A stretch of DNA of 64,000 bases from the NCBI GenBank assembly GCA_900112325.1, contig FOLJ01000002.1, positions 310,001-374,000 on the forward strand, written 5' to 3'. A program made the translations under genes and the position numbers. The DNA comes from Micromonospora sediminimaris. Its GTDB lineage: Bacteria; Actinomycetota; Actinomycetes; Mycobacteriales; Micromonosporaceae. Positions within the stretch are counted from its first letter, which is position 1, and every line of letters begins with the position of its first letter. The notes under the pieces were generated by a model. The model had not been told where the DNA came from, ran no database searches, and saw nothing but the letters and a program-made list of their open reading frames with translations. Shown in pieces: positions 16,219 through 24,035 of this stretch.

Positions 16219-17487
16219 ATGCGAGTTCGGGACCAGCGCAACCGACGGCGGGGGGTGCTCGCCGCGGGCTTGCTCGCCGTGACGTTGGCACTGACCTCCG
16301 CCTGCACCGGCGGTAAGGGTGGCGACAAGGGGCCGGGCTGGCAGGACGGCGCCGAACAGCCGGCCGCGAAGGCGTCGGTGAGCATCAGCGAGCCGGCCGC
16401 GGACGCGAAGGACGTGCCGGCGTCGGCGGCGATCGCCTTCGCCGCCGAGCAGGCCGAGGACGTCACGGTCGAGCTGACCGACGCCGAGGGCGAGGCGGTC
16501 GAGGGCGACCTGGCCGCCGACGGCCGCAGTTGGCTGCCGTCGAAGGCGTTGACCTACGGCGCCGCGTACACCGCCACCGTCACCGCGACCGGCGACGATG
16601 GCCTGCCGGTGACCGCGACCAGCGCCTTCACCGTGATGGAGGAGCCGGAGAAGCAGGTACGCGTCAGCAGTTTCCTCGGCGACGACCAGACGGTCGGGGT
16701 GGCTATGCCGCTGATCGTGAAGTTCGGTCGGGACATCCCGGAGCAGTACCGCGCCGACCTGCAGCGCCGGATGACGGTGACCTCGGAGCCGGCCCAGGAG
16801 GGCATCTGGCACTGGGTCAGCCCCACCGAGGTCCGCTACCGGCCAAAGGAGTTCTGGCAGGCCGGCAGCAAGGTGTCGTACCGGGTCCAGGCCGGCGGGC
16901 TGCCGCTTGGCGACGGTTGGTACGGCCGGGCCGACCTGACCGTCGACATCGCCATCGGCCCGAAGCTGCTGATGACGGTGGACAACCGGACCAAGCGGAT
17001 GATCGTCACCAAGAACGGCGAGAAGATCAAGACGATCCCGGTGAGCCTCGGAAAGAAGAGCACCCCGTCCTCCAGCGGCACGATGGTAGTGATGGAGAAG
17101 CTGCGCAAGACGGTCTTCGACACGTACGACGAGCTGGGCCCCGAGGACGGGTACCGGACGAAGATCGATTACGCGCAGCGGCTCACCTGGGGCGGCGAGT
17201 TCATCCACGCGGCACCGTGGTCGGAGGGGCAGCAGGGCACGACGAACGTCTCGCACGGCTGCGTGAACGTCTCGATGGCCAACGGCGCCTGGCTGTTCAA
17301 CAACACGCGGGTCGGTGACCCGATCGTCGTCAAGGGCACCGAACGCAAGCTCCAGATCGGCAACGGCTGGACAGACTGGAACGTCAGCTGGGAGGAGTAC
17401 GTCAAGGGCAGCGCCCTGCCGTACGAGCCGGCCGCCAACGACGAGACCGACCCGGACGTCTCGTCAAGCGAAGCACCCACCGCCTGA
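16219..17487 (+). CDS. L,D-transpeptidase lipoprotein, second tandem copy
   Basis: 422 residues from ATG 16219, with GAGGA upstream. A lipoprotein signal ends LTSAC, followed by an acidic Ig-like region (VSISEPAADAKDVPASAAIA) and a second Ig-like domain. The YkuD domain carries HAAPW and SHGCVNVS with catalytic Cys about residue 348. It is the same length and order as the upstream copy, with the most divergence in the first Ig domain. It acts in the cell wall on peptidoglycan stem peptides. The C-terminal tail is acidic. The downstream sequence turns into tandem repeats and a broken integrase. Confidence 0.93.
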   Translation: MRVRDQRNRRRGVLAAGLLAVTLALTSACTGGKGGDKGPGWQDGAEQPAAKASVSISEPAADAKDVPASAAIAFAAEQAEDVTVELTDAEGEAVEGDLAADGRSWLPSKALTYGAAYTATVTATGDDGLPVTATSAFTVMEEPEKQVRVSSFLGDDQTVGVAMPLIVKFGRDIPEQYRADLQRRMTVTSEPAQEGIWHWVSPTEVRYRPKEFWQAGSKVSYRVQAGGLPLGDGWYGRADLTVDIAIGPKLLMTVDNRTKRMIVTKNGEKIKTIPVSLGKKSTPSSSGTMVVMEKLRKTVFDTYDELGPEDGYRTKIDYAQRLTWGGEFIHAAPWSEGQQGTTNVSHGCVNVSMANGAWLFNNTRVGDPIVVKGTERKLQIGNGWTDWNVSWEEYVKGSALPYEPAANDETDPDVSSSEAPTA

Positions 17488-17515
17488 CCCCACGCCGGCA
17501 CCGGCGCCACGACGT

Positions 17516-17597
17516 GCCGCAACCTGGGGCCTCCGCCGGCAGGCGTACCGCGACACGCCGCAACCTGCGGCCTCCGCTGGCAGGCATACCGCGACAT
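17516..17597. repeat. 41-bp tandem repeat, two copies
   Basis: A unit beginning GCCGCAACCTGGGGCCTCCG (17516-17556) is repeated with four changes at 17557-17597; a third, decayed start GCGGCAGCC follows. It sits between the second L,D-transpeptidase gene and the integrase remnant, and the last recombinase codons run into it, so it may mark an old junction. Confidence 0.75.
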
Positions 17598-17629
17598 GCG
17601 GCAGCCGGGGTGGCTGCTCCCCGCAGGGG

Positions 17630-18060
17630 ACCGCAACGCTCCCGTGGCCCAGCCGCCGGGAGATCGCCGACAGCGGCACGTTCGGCGAGATCAGCCGCCG
17701 CCTGGGTGTGCCGCAAATCGTGGATACGCAGCCCGGACAGCCCGGCCGCCTCCACTGACGTGAGCCAGCCCCGGCGGAAGTTCCTGGCACGCACCGGCTC
17801 GCCGTTGGGGTGGCGAAGACGAATTCATCGCGGCTCTTGCCGACGACCAGTGCGCTGAGCGCCTCGGCGACCTTCGGCGTGAACGTGACGGTACGGCACC
17901 CCCGGGCCTTCTTCGGCGTACCGAAGATCAGCGACCCGATGCTGACCTCGTTGGCGTCCGGCTCCTCGTCACGGGCGGCCCGGTCCGGGTTGAGGTGCTC
18001 CAGCAGCAAGAAGCGAACCGCGAGCAGGCTGGCGGGCGAACGCGCCTCGGGGCCATCTCC
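17630..18060 (-). pseudogene. Tyrosine recombinase (phage integrase) remnant
   Basis: Read on the minus strand, three pieces in different frames fit one integrase catalytic domain: EHLNPDRAARDEEPDANEV through GTPKKARGCRTVTFTPKVAE, then RARNFRRGWLTSVEAAGLSG with LRIHDLRHT (the HxxR box), then ISRRLGHGSVAV. The N-terminal domain and the catalytic tyrosine end are missing and at least two frameshifts are needed. A dead integrase between housekeeping genes marks an eroded mobile element. Confidence 0.78.
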
Positions 18061-18138
18061 TTGATCGACTGATGGTGAGCGGCGATACACTCCTGACCCG
18101 CACCCGGACAGGGGACGACAACGCAAGGGAGCACTGCA

Positions 18139-19482
18139 TTGAGGCGCTGGCTACCGCTACTCGTGGCGCTCGCCTGGGTGGGGCTCTGGGTGGTGGCTCT
18201 TCGCCCCGCCGTCGGACCCGCCAACGACGCCTACCGCTACGCGAGCGCCACTCTTGAGCTGCTCGGCGAGACACCCGCCGACGCGCAACAGGCCGCCCTC
18301 GCGGCCTACTGCCGCGACCAGGCCCGGTCGGACGCCCGGCGGGCAGCCGTCAACCCGCTCACCATCGACAAACCGCCCCGCATGGCCCAGCGCGTCCGTG
18401 ACTGCATCGCCAAGTACCCCGACGGCCTGACACCGAACAAGCCCCGCTACGAAGCGATCTTCGGCGACCGGCCCGGCTATCCGATCCTGGCCGCCCCGCT
18501 CGTCGCAGTCCTCGGCGTCAACGCCGGCCTGTCCGTGACCTCCGTGCTGTGCACCGCCATCGGCGGGCTGATCGTCGCCAGGCTGCTACGCGAGCTCGGC
18601 GCGCCGGTGCACCTGGCGGTAGCCGGGCAGGTGGCCTACTACGGGTCACCGATCGGCTGGTGGGGCTCCTACCCGCTCACCGAAGGGCCGGTCATGGCGC
18701 TCACCGTTGCCGCGCTACTTGGCGCGTGGTGGCTGACGCGCCGCCGTATCATGGCCGGCACGGTGCTGCTTGTCGGCGCGGTCGCGGTAGGGGCCACGAT
18801 GCGCCACTCCACGTTCCTTCTGGTCGCGGCGGGGCTGACCGCTGCCGCTCTCCTTGCCGCCGCGACCAGCCGGCAGCACCGGCACGCCGGCACGTTCCTC
18901 CTCGCCGGTGTGGGTGCCGCCGCGGCGACGGGTATCGCCGTGACCGCCAAGGTGCTCAACCTGGCAGGTGCCGGGGAGACGTTGCAGGACAAGTTCACCG
19001 ACCACTTCACCCGGCCCGACGTCGCCGACCCGTGGCGTCGACTGGTCGACCTGAATGTCAACTTTTGGCCGCAGTGGTTGCAGCAGGAGCTGCGGGCACC
19101 GTGGCTGCTCGCTGGTCTGGCCCTGGGCGCGTGGGCGCTGATGCGCCGCGACCGTGCTTTGGCGTGGGTGACGTTGGCTGTCGCCGGCACTGGGTTGGCC
19201 ACGCAGGTCGCCCACCCGGTGACAGGTCAGGGTGATCGGCTCTACATTGCGATGTGGCTGGTGCCGGTCGTGGGTGTTCCGCTGCTGCTGGCGTCGCGGC
19301 GTGACGCTCCTACTACCGGTGGATCATCGTCTTGGGCCGCGGATTCGACCCACCCCATCGATCTTGACAAAGATGCTGCGGACCGAGTGGTAGCCGATCG
19401 CGAACGAGTGCGGCGGATGCCACGCGTTGTAGACCCGGCAGGCGTTACGCACCCGCACCCTGATCGTCCCGTCCGTCGGTGA
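18139..19482 (+). CDS. Polytopic membrane protein, possible glycosyltransferase-like, with chimeric C-terminus
   Basis: 447 residues from TTG 18139 with AAGGGAG upstream. About nine to ten hydrophobic segments are spread from residue 5 to about 385, separated by a large extracytoplasmic loop (residues 28-115) containing paired cysteines (YCRDQAR, RVRDCIAKY). The topology resembles GT-C-type enzymes, but no catalytic motif is certain. The last 50 residues are soluble, and they are encoded antisense to the broken gene at 19324-19669. The native 3' end therefore appears to be lost at about 19320. Function unassigned. Confidence 0.65.
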   Translation: MRRWLPLLVALAWVGLWVVALRPAVGPANDAYRYASATLELLGETPADAQQAALAAYCRDQARSDARRAAVNPLTIDKPPRMAQRVRDCIAKYPDGLTPNKPRYEAIFGDRPGYPILAAPLVAVLGVNAGLSVTSVLCTAIGGLIVARLLRELGAPVHLAVAGQVAYYGSPIGWWGSYPLTEGPVMALTVAALLGAWWLTRRRIMAGTVLLVGAVAVGATMRHSTFLLVAAGLTAAALLAAATSRQHRHAGTFLLAGVGAAAATGIAVTAKVLNLAGAGETLQDKFTDHFTRPDVADPWRRLVDLNVNFWPQWLQQELRAPWLLAGLALGAWALMRRDRALAWVTLAVAGTGLATQVAHPVTGQGDRLYIAMWLVPVVGVPLLLASRRDAPTTGGSSSWAADSTHPIDLDKDAADRVVADRERVRRMPRVVDPAGVTHPHPDRPVRR

Positions 19483-19669
19483 ATCCCACACCTCATCGAC
19501 CTGTGACAGCCAGCTGTCCGACCAGTAGGCCGGCCGGATCCCACCAGCGGCGGTCCGGCCACCGCACCGGGTACTCCATCCCCAGCTGCCGCACCGCCTC
19601 GCCCGCCGCCAGGTGGTCGGGGTTGTCGTCGAGCAGACCTACGCCGAGGGGTACGCAGACAGGGCACAT
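19324..19669 (-). pseudogene. Small unknown gene, frameshifted
   Basis: The frame from ATG 19669 begins MCPVCVPLGVGLLDDNPDHL and reads to WPDRRWWDPA, then hits a stop at 19493 in frame. One extra base near 19519 puts the sequence back into a sensible frame: YWSDSWLSQVDEVWDSP, VRVRNACRVYNAWHPPHSF, and GVGRIRGPRR, ending TGA at 19324. The joined protein of about 115 residues has no recognised domain. It overlaps the 3' end of the membrane protein gene on the opposite strand. Confidence 0.55.
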
Positions 19670-19703
19670 GAACTGACTTCCCCTACCCGTTCCCTATGAC
19701 GTG

Positions 19704-19733
19704 TCAGGCCCCCTCCGTGGAGGGGGCCTGACC
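19704..19733 (-). terminator. Strong hairpin downstream of tRNA-His
   Basis: Arms GTCAGGCCCCCTCC (19704-19717) and its exact complement (19720-19733) form a near-perfect stem next to the tRNA 3' end. No T-run follows on the minus strand, so termination is likely but not textbook. Confidence 0.65.
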
Positions 19734-19736
19734 GCT

Positions 19737-19813
19737 GGGGTGACTGATGGGAATTGAACCCACGACAACCGGGACCACAACCCGGTGCTCTGCCAACTGA
19801 GCTACAGCCACCA
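19737..19813 (-). tRNA. tRNA-His (anticodon GTG)
   Basis: The minus-strand cloverleaf has anticodon loop TTGTGGT and T-loop GGTTCAATTCC. The acceptor GTGGCTG pairs with CAGTCAC, an extra 5' G (G-1, complement of 19813) is present as usual for tRNA-His, and CCA is encoded at 19737-19739. Confidence 0.95.
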
Positions 19814-19936
19814 TGCCGCCGCGCCCGGTCGATTGCCCGGGGCGGGTGCGGTGAAATCATACCCCCACCACGGCCGACCACGTCCAGCGGGTTGCCGCCG
19901 GGCCGCGACAGGCAAGCCGCGGCAGCCTGGGGGCGG

Positions 19937-20527
19937 TCAGAGTTCGCCGGCGATCGCCTTGGCGCTCTCCACGTCGGGCCCGGGCAGGGGCACGAAAATG
20001 GTGCGCCGGTAGTACTCCAACTCCCGGATGCTCTCCCGGATGTCGGCCAGGGCCCGGTGCGCCAGACCCTTCTGCGGCTGACCGAAGTACACGCGGGGGT
20101 ACCAGCGGCGGCACAGTTCCTTGATCGAGGAAACGTCGATCATGCGGTAGTGCAGGTGGGCGTCGAGGCGGGGCATGTCCCGGGCGATGAAGCCACGGTC
20201 GGTGGCGATCGAGTTGCCGCAGAGCGGGGCGGTGCGCGGATCCTTGACGTGGCGGGTGACATAGTCGAGCACCCGGTCCTCCGCCTCGGCCAGGGTGACG
20301 GCGGAGCGGCGTACCTCGTCGGTAAGCCCCGACTTGCCGTGCATCGTCCGGACGATCTCGGGCATCGCGTCCAGCGCGGCGTCGTCAGCGTGAATCACCA
20401 CGTCGACGCCGTCACCGAGCACGTTGAGGTCGGGATCGGTGACCAGCGCGGCGACCTCGATCAGCTTGTCGCCACCGAGGTCCAGCCCGGTCATCTCACA
20501 GTCGATCCAAACGAGAAGATCAGCCAC
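19937..20527 (-). CDS. orn: Oligoribonuclease
   Basis: 196 residues. The DEDDh exonuclease motifs are all visible: WIDCEMTG with Asp9 and Glu11, the middle [12 protein letters not shown] with the third acidic residue, and the last [11 protein letters not shown] with the catalytic His and Asp. Orn degrades 2-5 nt RNA fragments, including pGpG from cyclic-di-GMP turnover, to mononucleotides in the cytoplasm and is usually essential in actinobacteria. Length and start fit the family. It is divergent from the GT87 gene at 20601 and next to tRNA-His, a typical actinobacterial neighbourhood. Confidence 0.96.
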   Translation of the reverse strand: MADLLVWIDCEMTGLDLGGDKLIEVAALVTDPDLNVLGDGVDVVIHADDAALDAMPEIVRTMHGKSGLTDEVRRSAVTLAEAEDRVLDYVTRHVKDPRTAPLCGNSIATDRGFIARDMPRLDAHLHYRMIDVSSIKELCRRWYPRVYFGQPQKGLAHRALADIRESIRELEYYRRTIFVPLPGPDVESAKAIAGEL

Positions 20528-20600
20528 CGGGACAGCCTACGCGCAGGCCAAGTCTCGTGGCTCCGCGCCGCCACGGTCACCGACCGCTAAGGTCTTCCCC

Positions 20601-21896
20601 GTGTCCGCCGAACCCGCCACACCACCCTGCGTCGACCTGGACGACCCGGGCAGCCGTACGGCCCGCCGGGTCGTGGGAGCGCTGGCGTTGGCGGCGGCGC
20701 TTCCCGCCCTCTACCTGCCGGGACGCACCCACGACTACTTCGACCTGAAGATCTACATGGCGGCCATGGACTGGTGGGCCGCCGGCAACCCGCTGTACGA
20801 CTACGTGCAGCCGGACCGGGTGCAGGGCGAGTTGTACTTCACCTATCCGCCGTTCGCCGCTCTGGTCCTGCTGCCGTTCTCCTGGCTGAAGTTGGGCGCC
20901 ACGGTGGCGATCTTCACCGGGCTGACCCTGCTCGGCGTGGTGGTCACCACGAAGTGGCTGCTCGACCCGGTGATCCGTCGCCACCACCTGCCCCACCTGT
21001 TCACCCTCGTGGTCGGCGTGCTGCTCGTGCTCGGCGTGGAGAGCACCCGGGAGACGATCACCTTCGGGCAGATCAACATGCTGCTGGTGGTGCTGATCCT
21101 GGCCGACCTGCTGTTCGCCGTACCCCGCGACAGCCGCTGGGCCGGAGTGGGCGTCGGGTTGGCGGCGGCGCTCAAGCTGTTCCCGGCCATTTTCGTGATC
21201 TACCTGCTGGCCACCCGGCGGTGGCGGGCGGCGGTGGTGGCCGGGGCGACCGCGGCCGGGGCGACCCTGCTCGCCGCGGCGGTCGCGCCGGCTGATTCGT
21301 GGCGGTTCTGGACGCACGAGCTGTGGGCCACCGACCGGGTCGGCCGCACCGACTACACCGGCAACCAGTCGCTGTTCGGGCTGCTGAGCCGGCTCATCGC
21401 TCCGGAGGAGCCGAGCCGGCTGCTCTGGCTGCTGCTGGTCGCGGTGGTCAGCGGGTACGGGCTGTGGCGGGCGGTGCGGGCGTCGCAGGCCGGGGACGCG
21501 CTGACTGGTCTGACGCTCACCGGACTGGTGGCGGCGCTGATCAGCCCGATCACCTGGACACACCACATCTACTGGTTCATCCCGGCGGTGGTGATCCTGG
21601 CGGACGCGGCGTTGGGCACCGATCCGCGCTCTGTGGCGGGGGCACGCCGACGCCGCCGGCTGCTGATTCTCGCCGTCGCAGTCACCTCGATCATCGTGTA
21701 CGGGGTGGTGTCCTTCTACGACTGGGGAATCACGCCGACGCCGACCGGCAGCCCGTGGGAGTTCCTGCTCCGCAACGCGTACGTGTGGCTCTGCCTCGTG
21801 CTGCTGGTCGTCCTGCCGGTGCGTCCCGGCACCCGGGTCCAGCGCCGACAGCACGCAAAGTCGGACACTCTTCCCGAGACCCCCATTCGTCGGTAA
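20601..21896 (+). CDS. GT87 (DUF2029) polyprenol-phosphate-dependent mannosyltransferase
   Basis: 431 residues from GTG 20601, with AAGG upstream. Multiple hydrophobic segments (about ten) follow a short cytoplasmic N-terminus. The early loop has YFDLKIYMAAMDWWAAGNPLY and LYFTYPPFAALVLLP, hallmark of GT-C-fold GT87 alpha-mannosyltransferases that use polyprenyl-phosphomannose to elongate lipomannan/lipoarabinomannan-type glycans outside the membrane. The middle GQINMLLVVLILADLL and late SPITWTHHIYWFIP segments are also family features. The exact acceptor is unknown. It stands alone and ends at a strong terminator. Confidence 0.85.
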   Translation: MSAEPATPPCVDLDDPGSRTARRVVGALALAAALPALYLPGRTHDYFDLKIYMAAMDWWAAGNPLYDYVQPDRVQGELYFTYPPFAALVLLPFSWLKLGATVAIFTGLTLLGVVVTTKWLLDPVIRRHHLPHLFTLVVGVLLVLGVESTRETITFGQINMLLVVLILADLLFAVPRDSRWAGVGVGLAAALKLFPAIFVIYLLATRRWRAAVVAGATAAGATLLAAAVAPADSWRFWTHELWATDRVGRTDYTGNQSLFGLLSRLIAPEEPSRLLWLLLVAVVSGYGLWRAVRASQAGDALTGLTLTGLVAALISPITWTHHIYWFIPAVVILADAALGTDPRSVAGARRRRRLLILAVAVTSIIVYGVVSFYDWGITPTPTGSPWEFLLRNAYVWLCLVLLVVLPVRPGTRVQRRQHAKSDTLPETPIRR

Positions 21897-21947
21897 TCTG
21901 GTCCCAGGGTTATCAAAACCCCACGGACACCGATATCCCCCGGTGAA

Positions 21948-21984
21948 GGGCGGCCCTCCGCGTCGGCAGCACGGAGGGCCGCCC
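21948..21984. terminator. Bidirectional hairpin between convergent genes
   Basis: GGGCGGCCCTCCG (21948-21960) and its exact complement (21972-21984) form a 13-bp stem with an 11-base loop, between the stop of the GT87 gene (21896) and the convergent membrane protein gene (22187-23113). Confidence 0.75.
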
Positions 21985-22021
21985 ACCCCCGCCTCCCCCC
22001 ACCAATCCCCCACCCCACCCA

Positions 22022-22172
22022 CCCCACCCCCGCGTCTCGCCCACCCACCCCGCCCCGCCCCACCTCGTCGATCTTGCCGTTGTGGTCGCCAATACGCCAC
22101 CTTTGCACCCTTTGCCGGGACCAGAAGTGCAAGATCGCGGGCGAGGTGAGCGGGCGAGACGCGGGGGTGGGG
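22022..22172. repeat. 151-bp foldback element
   Basis: CCCCACCCCCGCGTCTCGCC near 22022-22042 is complementary to GGGCGAGACGCGGGGGTGGG near 22152-22172. Inner complementary pairs ACCTCG/CGAGGT and GATCTTGC/GCAAGATC (22070-22077 with 22129-22136) continue the fold. The loop is less GC-rich (CCAATACGCCACCTTTGCACC). It resembles the repetitive foldbacks with GATCTTGC cores scattered in Micromonosporaceae genomes, and may be a small non-autonomous element. Confidence 0.65.
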
Positions 22173-22186
22173 GTGGGGTGGCGTGG

Positions 22187-23113
22187 TCAGCTGGGTGGGG
22201 CGGGTGGGCGGAGGGGGCGATGGGGGGTGGCGGGGGTGGGAAGCTCGGCGAGAGTGGCGGGACGCGGGACGGGGCCGATCGCGGGGCGGCTCGTGGTGGC
22301 CGGCACCGTGGCGGCGACCGGGACGAGTTGACGCTCGGGCAGCCTGCGGGGGCCGGGCGGCACCGGCGCCCCCAGGCCGGTGAGCGAGCTGATCCCGAGT
22401 CGTCCGGCGAGGACCGGCACCTGATCCGGCTCGACCACGATGACCACCTCGCGCGGGCGGACCGGCCGCAGCAGCACCAACGCGGCGAGGATCACCAGCA
22501 GCGTCCCGCCGGTGAGTGAGCCCCAGGTGGCCGGGGCGATCCAGCCGGCCCGCAGTTCCGCACTCAGGTCGAGGGTCACCCCCGCCCCACCGTCGGGTCG
22601 CATCAGCACCAGACTCAACCGCTGCCCGGCCAGGTCGCCGGGGTCCCATTCGAGTACGCCGTAGCCCGCGCGTACCCAGAAGGTCTGTGCGGCGGGTGCG
22701 GCCGGGACGGTGGGCGGCGTCCCCGCCACCGGGGTCACCTGTTCCAGCCGGACCGGCAGCGGCCCCCGGGCCAGCGACATCCGGAGCACCGCGGCGTGCG
22801 GCGCGCCGGCCAGCCACCGTTGTGCCTCCTCGGCCGGGGCCAGGCCGACGAAGGCCGGCCCGTCGGGGGTACGCGCGTCCAGCCGCAGCCGGGCCTGCCC
22901 GCCACGGGCGAACGGCACCTCCTGCCGGACCAGCGCGTCGAGGTCGGTCACCACCACCGCGTGCCCCGGAGTCTGCACGGTCTCGAACCGGGCGGTGAAC
23001 GCCCCGTCGGGGCCGGCGTGACCGGTCAGCAGTCCGAGCGCGGCCGCACCGATCAGCGCGGCGGTGCCGACGGTCAGCAGCAGCATTCCGGTAAGCGTCC
23101 ACACGAAACGCAT
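22187..23113 (-). CDS. Hypothetical membrane protein with extracytoplasmic beta-rich domain
   Basis: 308 residues from ATG 23113. One membrane helix spans about residues 5-29 (LTGMLLLTVGTAALIGAAAL), then an extracytoplasmic domain of about 170 residues (VVVTDLDALVRQEVPFARGG, FVGLAPAEEAQRWLAG, WDPGDLAGQRLSLVLM), a second helix near 200-218, and a Pro-rich cytoplasmic tail. No catalytic motif was recognised. It is convergent with the GT87 gene. The 3' end lies in a very GC-rich stretch, so the exact C-terminus deserves caution. Confidence 0.75.
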   Translation of the reverse strand: MRFVWTLTGMLLLTVGTAALIGAAALGLLTGHAGPDGAFTARFETVQTPGHAVVVTDLDALVRQEVPFARGGQARLRLDARTPDGPAFVGLAPAEEAQRWLAGAPHAAVLRMSLARGPLPVRLEQVTPVAGTPPTVPAAPAAQTFWVRAGYGVLEWDPGDLAGQRLSLVLMRPDGGAGVTLDLSAELRAGWIAPATWGSLTGGTLLVILAALVLLRPVRPREVVIVVEPDQVPVLAGRLGISSLTGLGAPVPPGPRRLPERQLVPVAATVPATTSRPAIGPVPRPATLAELPTPATPHRPLRPPAPPS

Positions 23114-23207
23114 GCGCCCTGTTCCCCTCTGTAGCCAGACACCCGGCCGACCTTACCTACGCCGACCCGCCAATCAGCGGATATCCACGGCACGGACGCC
23201 GAAAGCG

Positions 23208-23241
23208 GGCAGGCCCGCCGGGATCACCCGGCGGGCCTGCC
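23208..23241 (-). terminator. Hairpin terminator of the copper operon
   Basis: GGCAGGCCCGCCGGG (23208-23222) and its exact complement (23227-23241) form a 15-bp stem with loop ATCA, just downstream of the stop at 23255 on the minus strand. Confidence 0.75.
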
Positions 23242-23254
23242 ACTGCGGTGACGC

Positions 23255-24022
23255 TCAGGAGGTCGGAGTGGTCGCCTCGTCGCCCGGGGCCCCGCCACTG
23301 GTACGCCGGGTACGGGCGAAGGCCAACCCACCGAGCACCAGCCCACCGAGGCCGGCGATCAGCCCGGCGACGCCGAGGCCCACCGCCACACCGTTGCCGT
23401 CCTCGTCGTCGCTGTCGTCGGGCGACGCCGCAGCGGGCGCGTCGGTCGGTGCCGTCGTCGGCGTGTCGGCGCCGGCAGCGGTGAGGGTGAGCACCGGGGC
23501 CGGGGCGGCCGGCTCCTCGCCACCGGGCTGCGGCTCGTCGATCCAGCGCACCACGGCACCGTCGGAGTAGGTCTGCAACGCCTTGAAGACCATCTGGTCG
23601 ATCTCAGGCAGCGGACCCATGGAGACCGGGAACTCCTGGAAGGTACCGGGGGTGATGGCGGCTCCCTCGCCGGCCGTCCAGGTGATCTTCGAGACCACCT
23701 CGGTGATCTCGCTGCCGTGCACCTGCACCGGCGGGTCGACCTGCCGCTTCTCCACGGCCACCGTCCAGCCCGGCACCGGCATGGTCGACACCGAGCCGAG
23801 CGGCGCGTTCTCCGGCAGGAAGATCTCCAGCTTGGTGGTCGACGCGGTGTCGCTCTCGTTCGGTACCCGGAACGCGAGCCGGCCGTAGCCGCCCTGGGTC
23901 GCCTCACGCGGATTGACCGTGACGTGCGCGGAGGCCGGCGCCACGAAACCGAACACGGCTGTGGCGACGGCGCCGAGCGTCAGAGCGGCGGCGGTGGCGG
24001 CGAAACGCCGGTGACGGAGCAT
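23255..24022 (-). CDS. ycnI: YcnI-family copper-binding membrane-anchored protein
   Basis: 255 residues. A signal peptide ends APASA, and the mature protein begins HVTVNPREATQGGYGRLAFR; the N-terminal His and the beta-sandwich with GWTVAVEKRQ and ITWTAG are typical of the YcnI/DUF1775 family, whose members bind Cu(II) at the processed N-terminal His. An acidic Asp/Ser-rich linker leads to one C-terminal membrane helix (VAVGLGVAGLIAGLGGLVLG) and a basic tail. It starts 13 bases after the CopC-CopD gene, forming one operon. It likely handles copper outside the membrane. Confidence 0.88.
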   Translation of the reverse strand: MLRHRRFAATAAALTLGAVATAVFGFVAPASAHVTVNPREATQGGYGRLAFRVPNESDTASTTKLEIFLPENAPLGSVSTMPVPGWTVAVEKRQVDPPVQVHGSEITEVVSKITWTAGEGAAITPGTFQEFPVSMGPLPEIDQMVFKALQTYSDGAVVRWIDEPQPGGEEPAAPAPVLTLTAAGADTPTTAPTDAPAAASPDDSDDEDGNGVAVGLGVAGLIAGLGGLVLGGLAFARTRRTSGGAPGDEATTPTS

Positions 24023-24035
24023 CGATGGAACCTCT

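Noticed and set aside
14734..17256. Minus-strand frame of 840 codons
   Set aside because: Antisense to the two L,D-transpeptidase genes; its His/Arg/Leu-rich translation is a codon-bias shadow.
22022..22172. CRISPR-like or tandem array
   Set aside because: Only inverted, nested complementarity is present; no evenly spaced direct repeats.
20577..23102. Minus-strand frame of 841 codons
   Set aside because: Crosses the GT87 gene antisense, a terminator and the foldback; the hypothetical membrane protein in another frame has proper topology.
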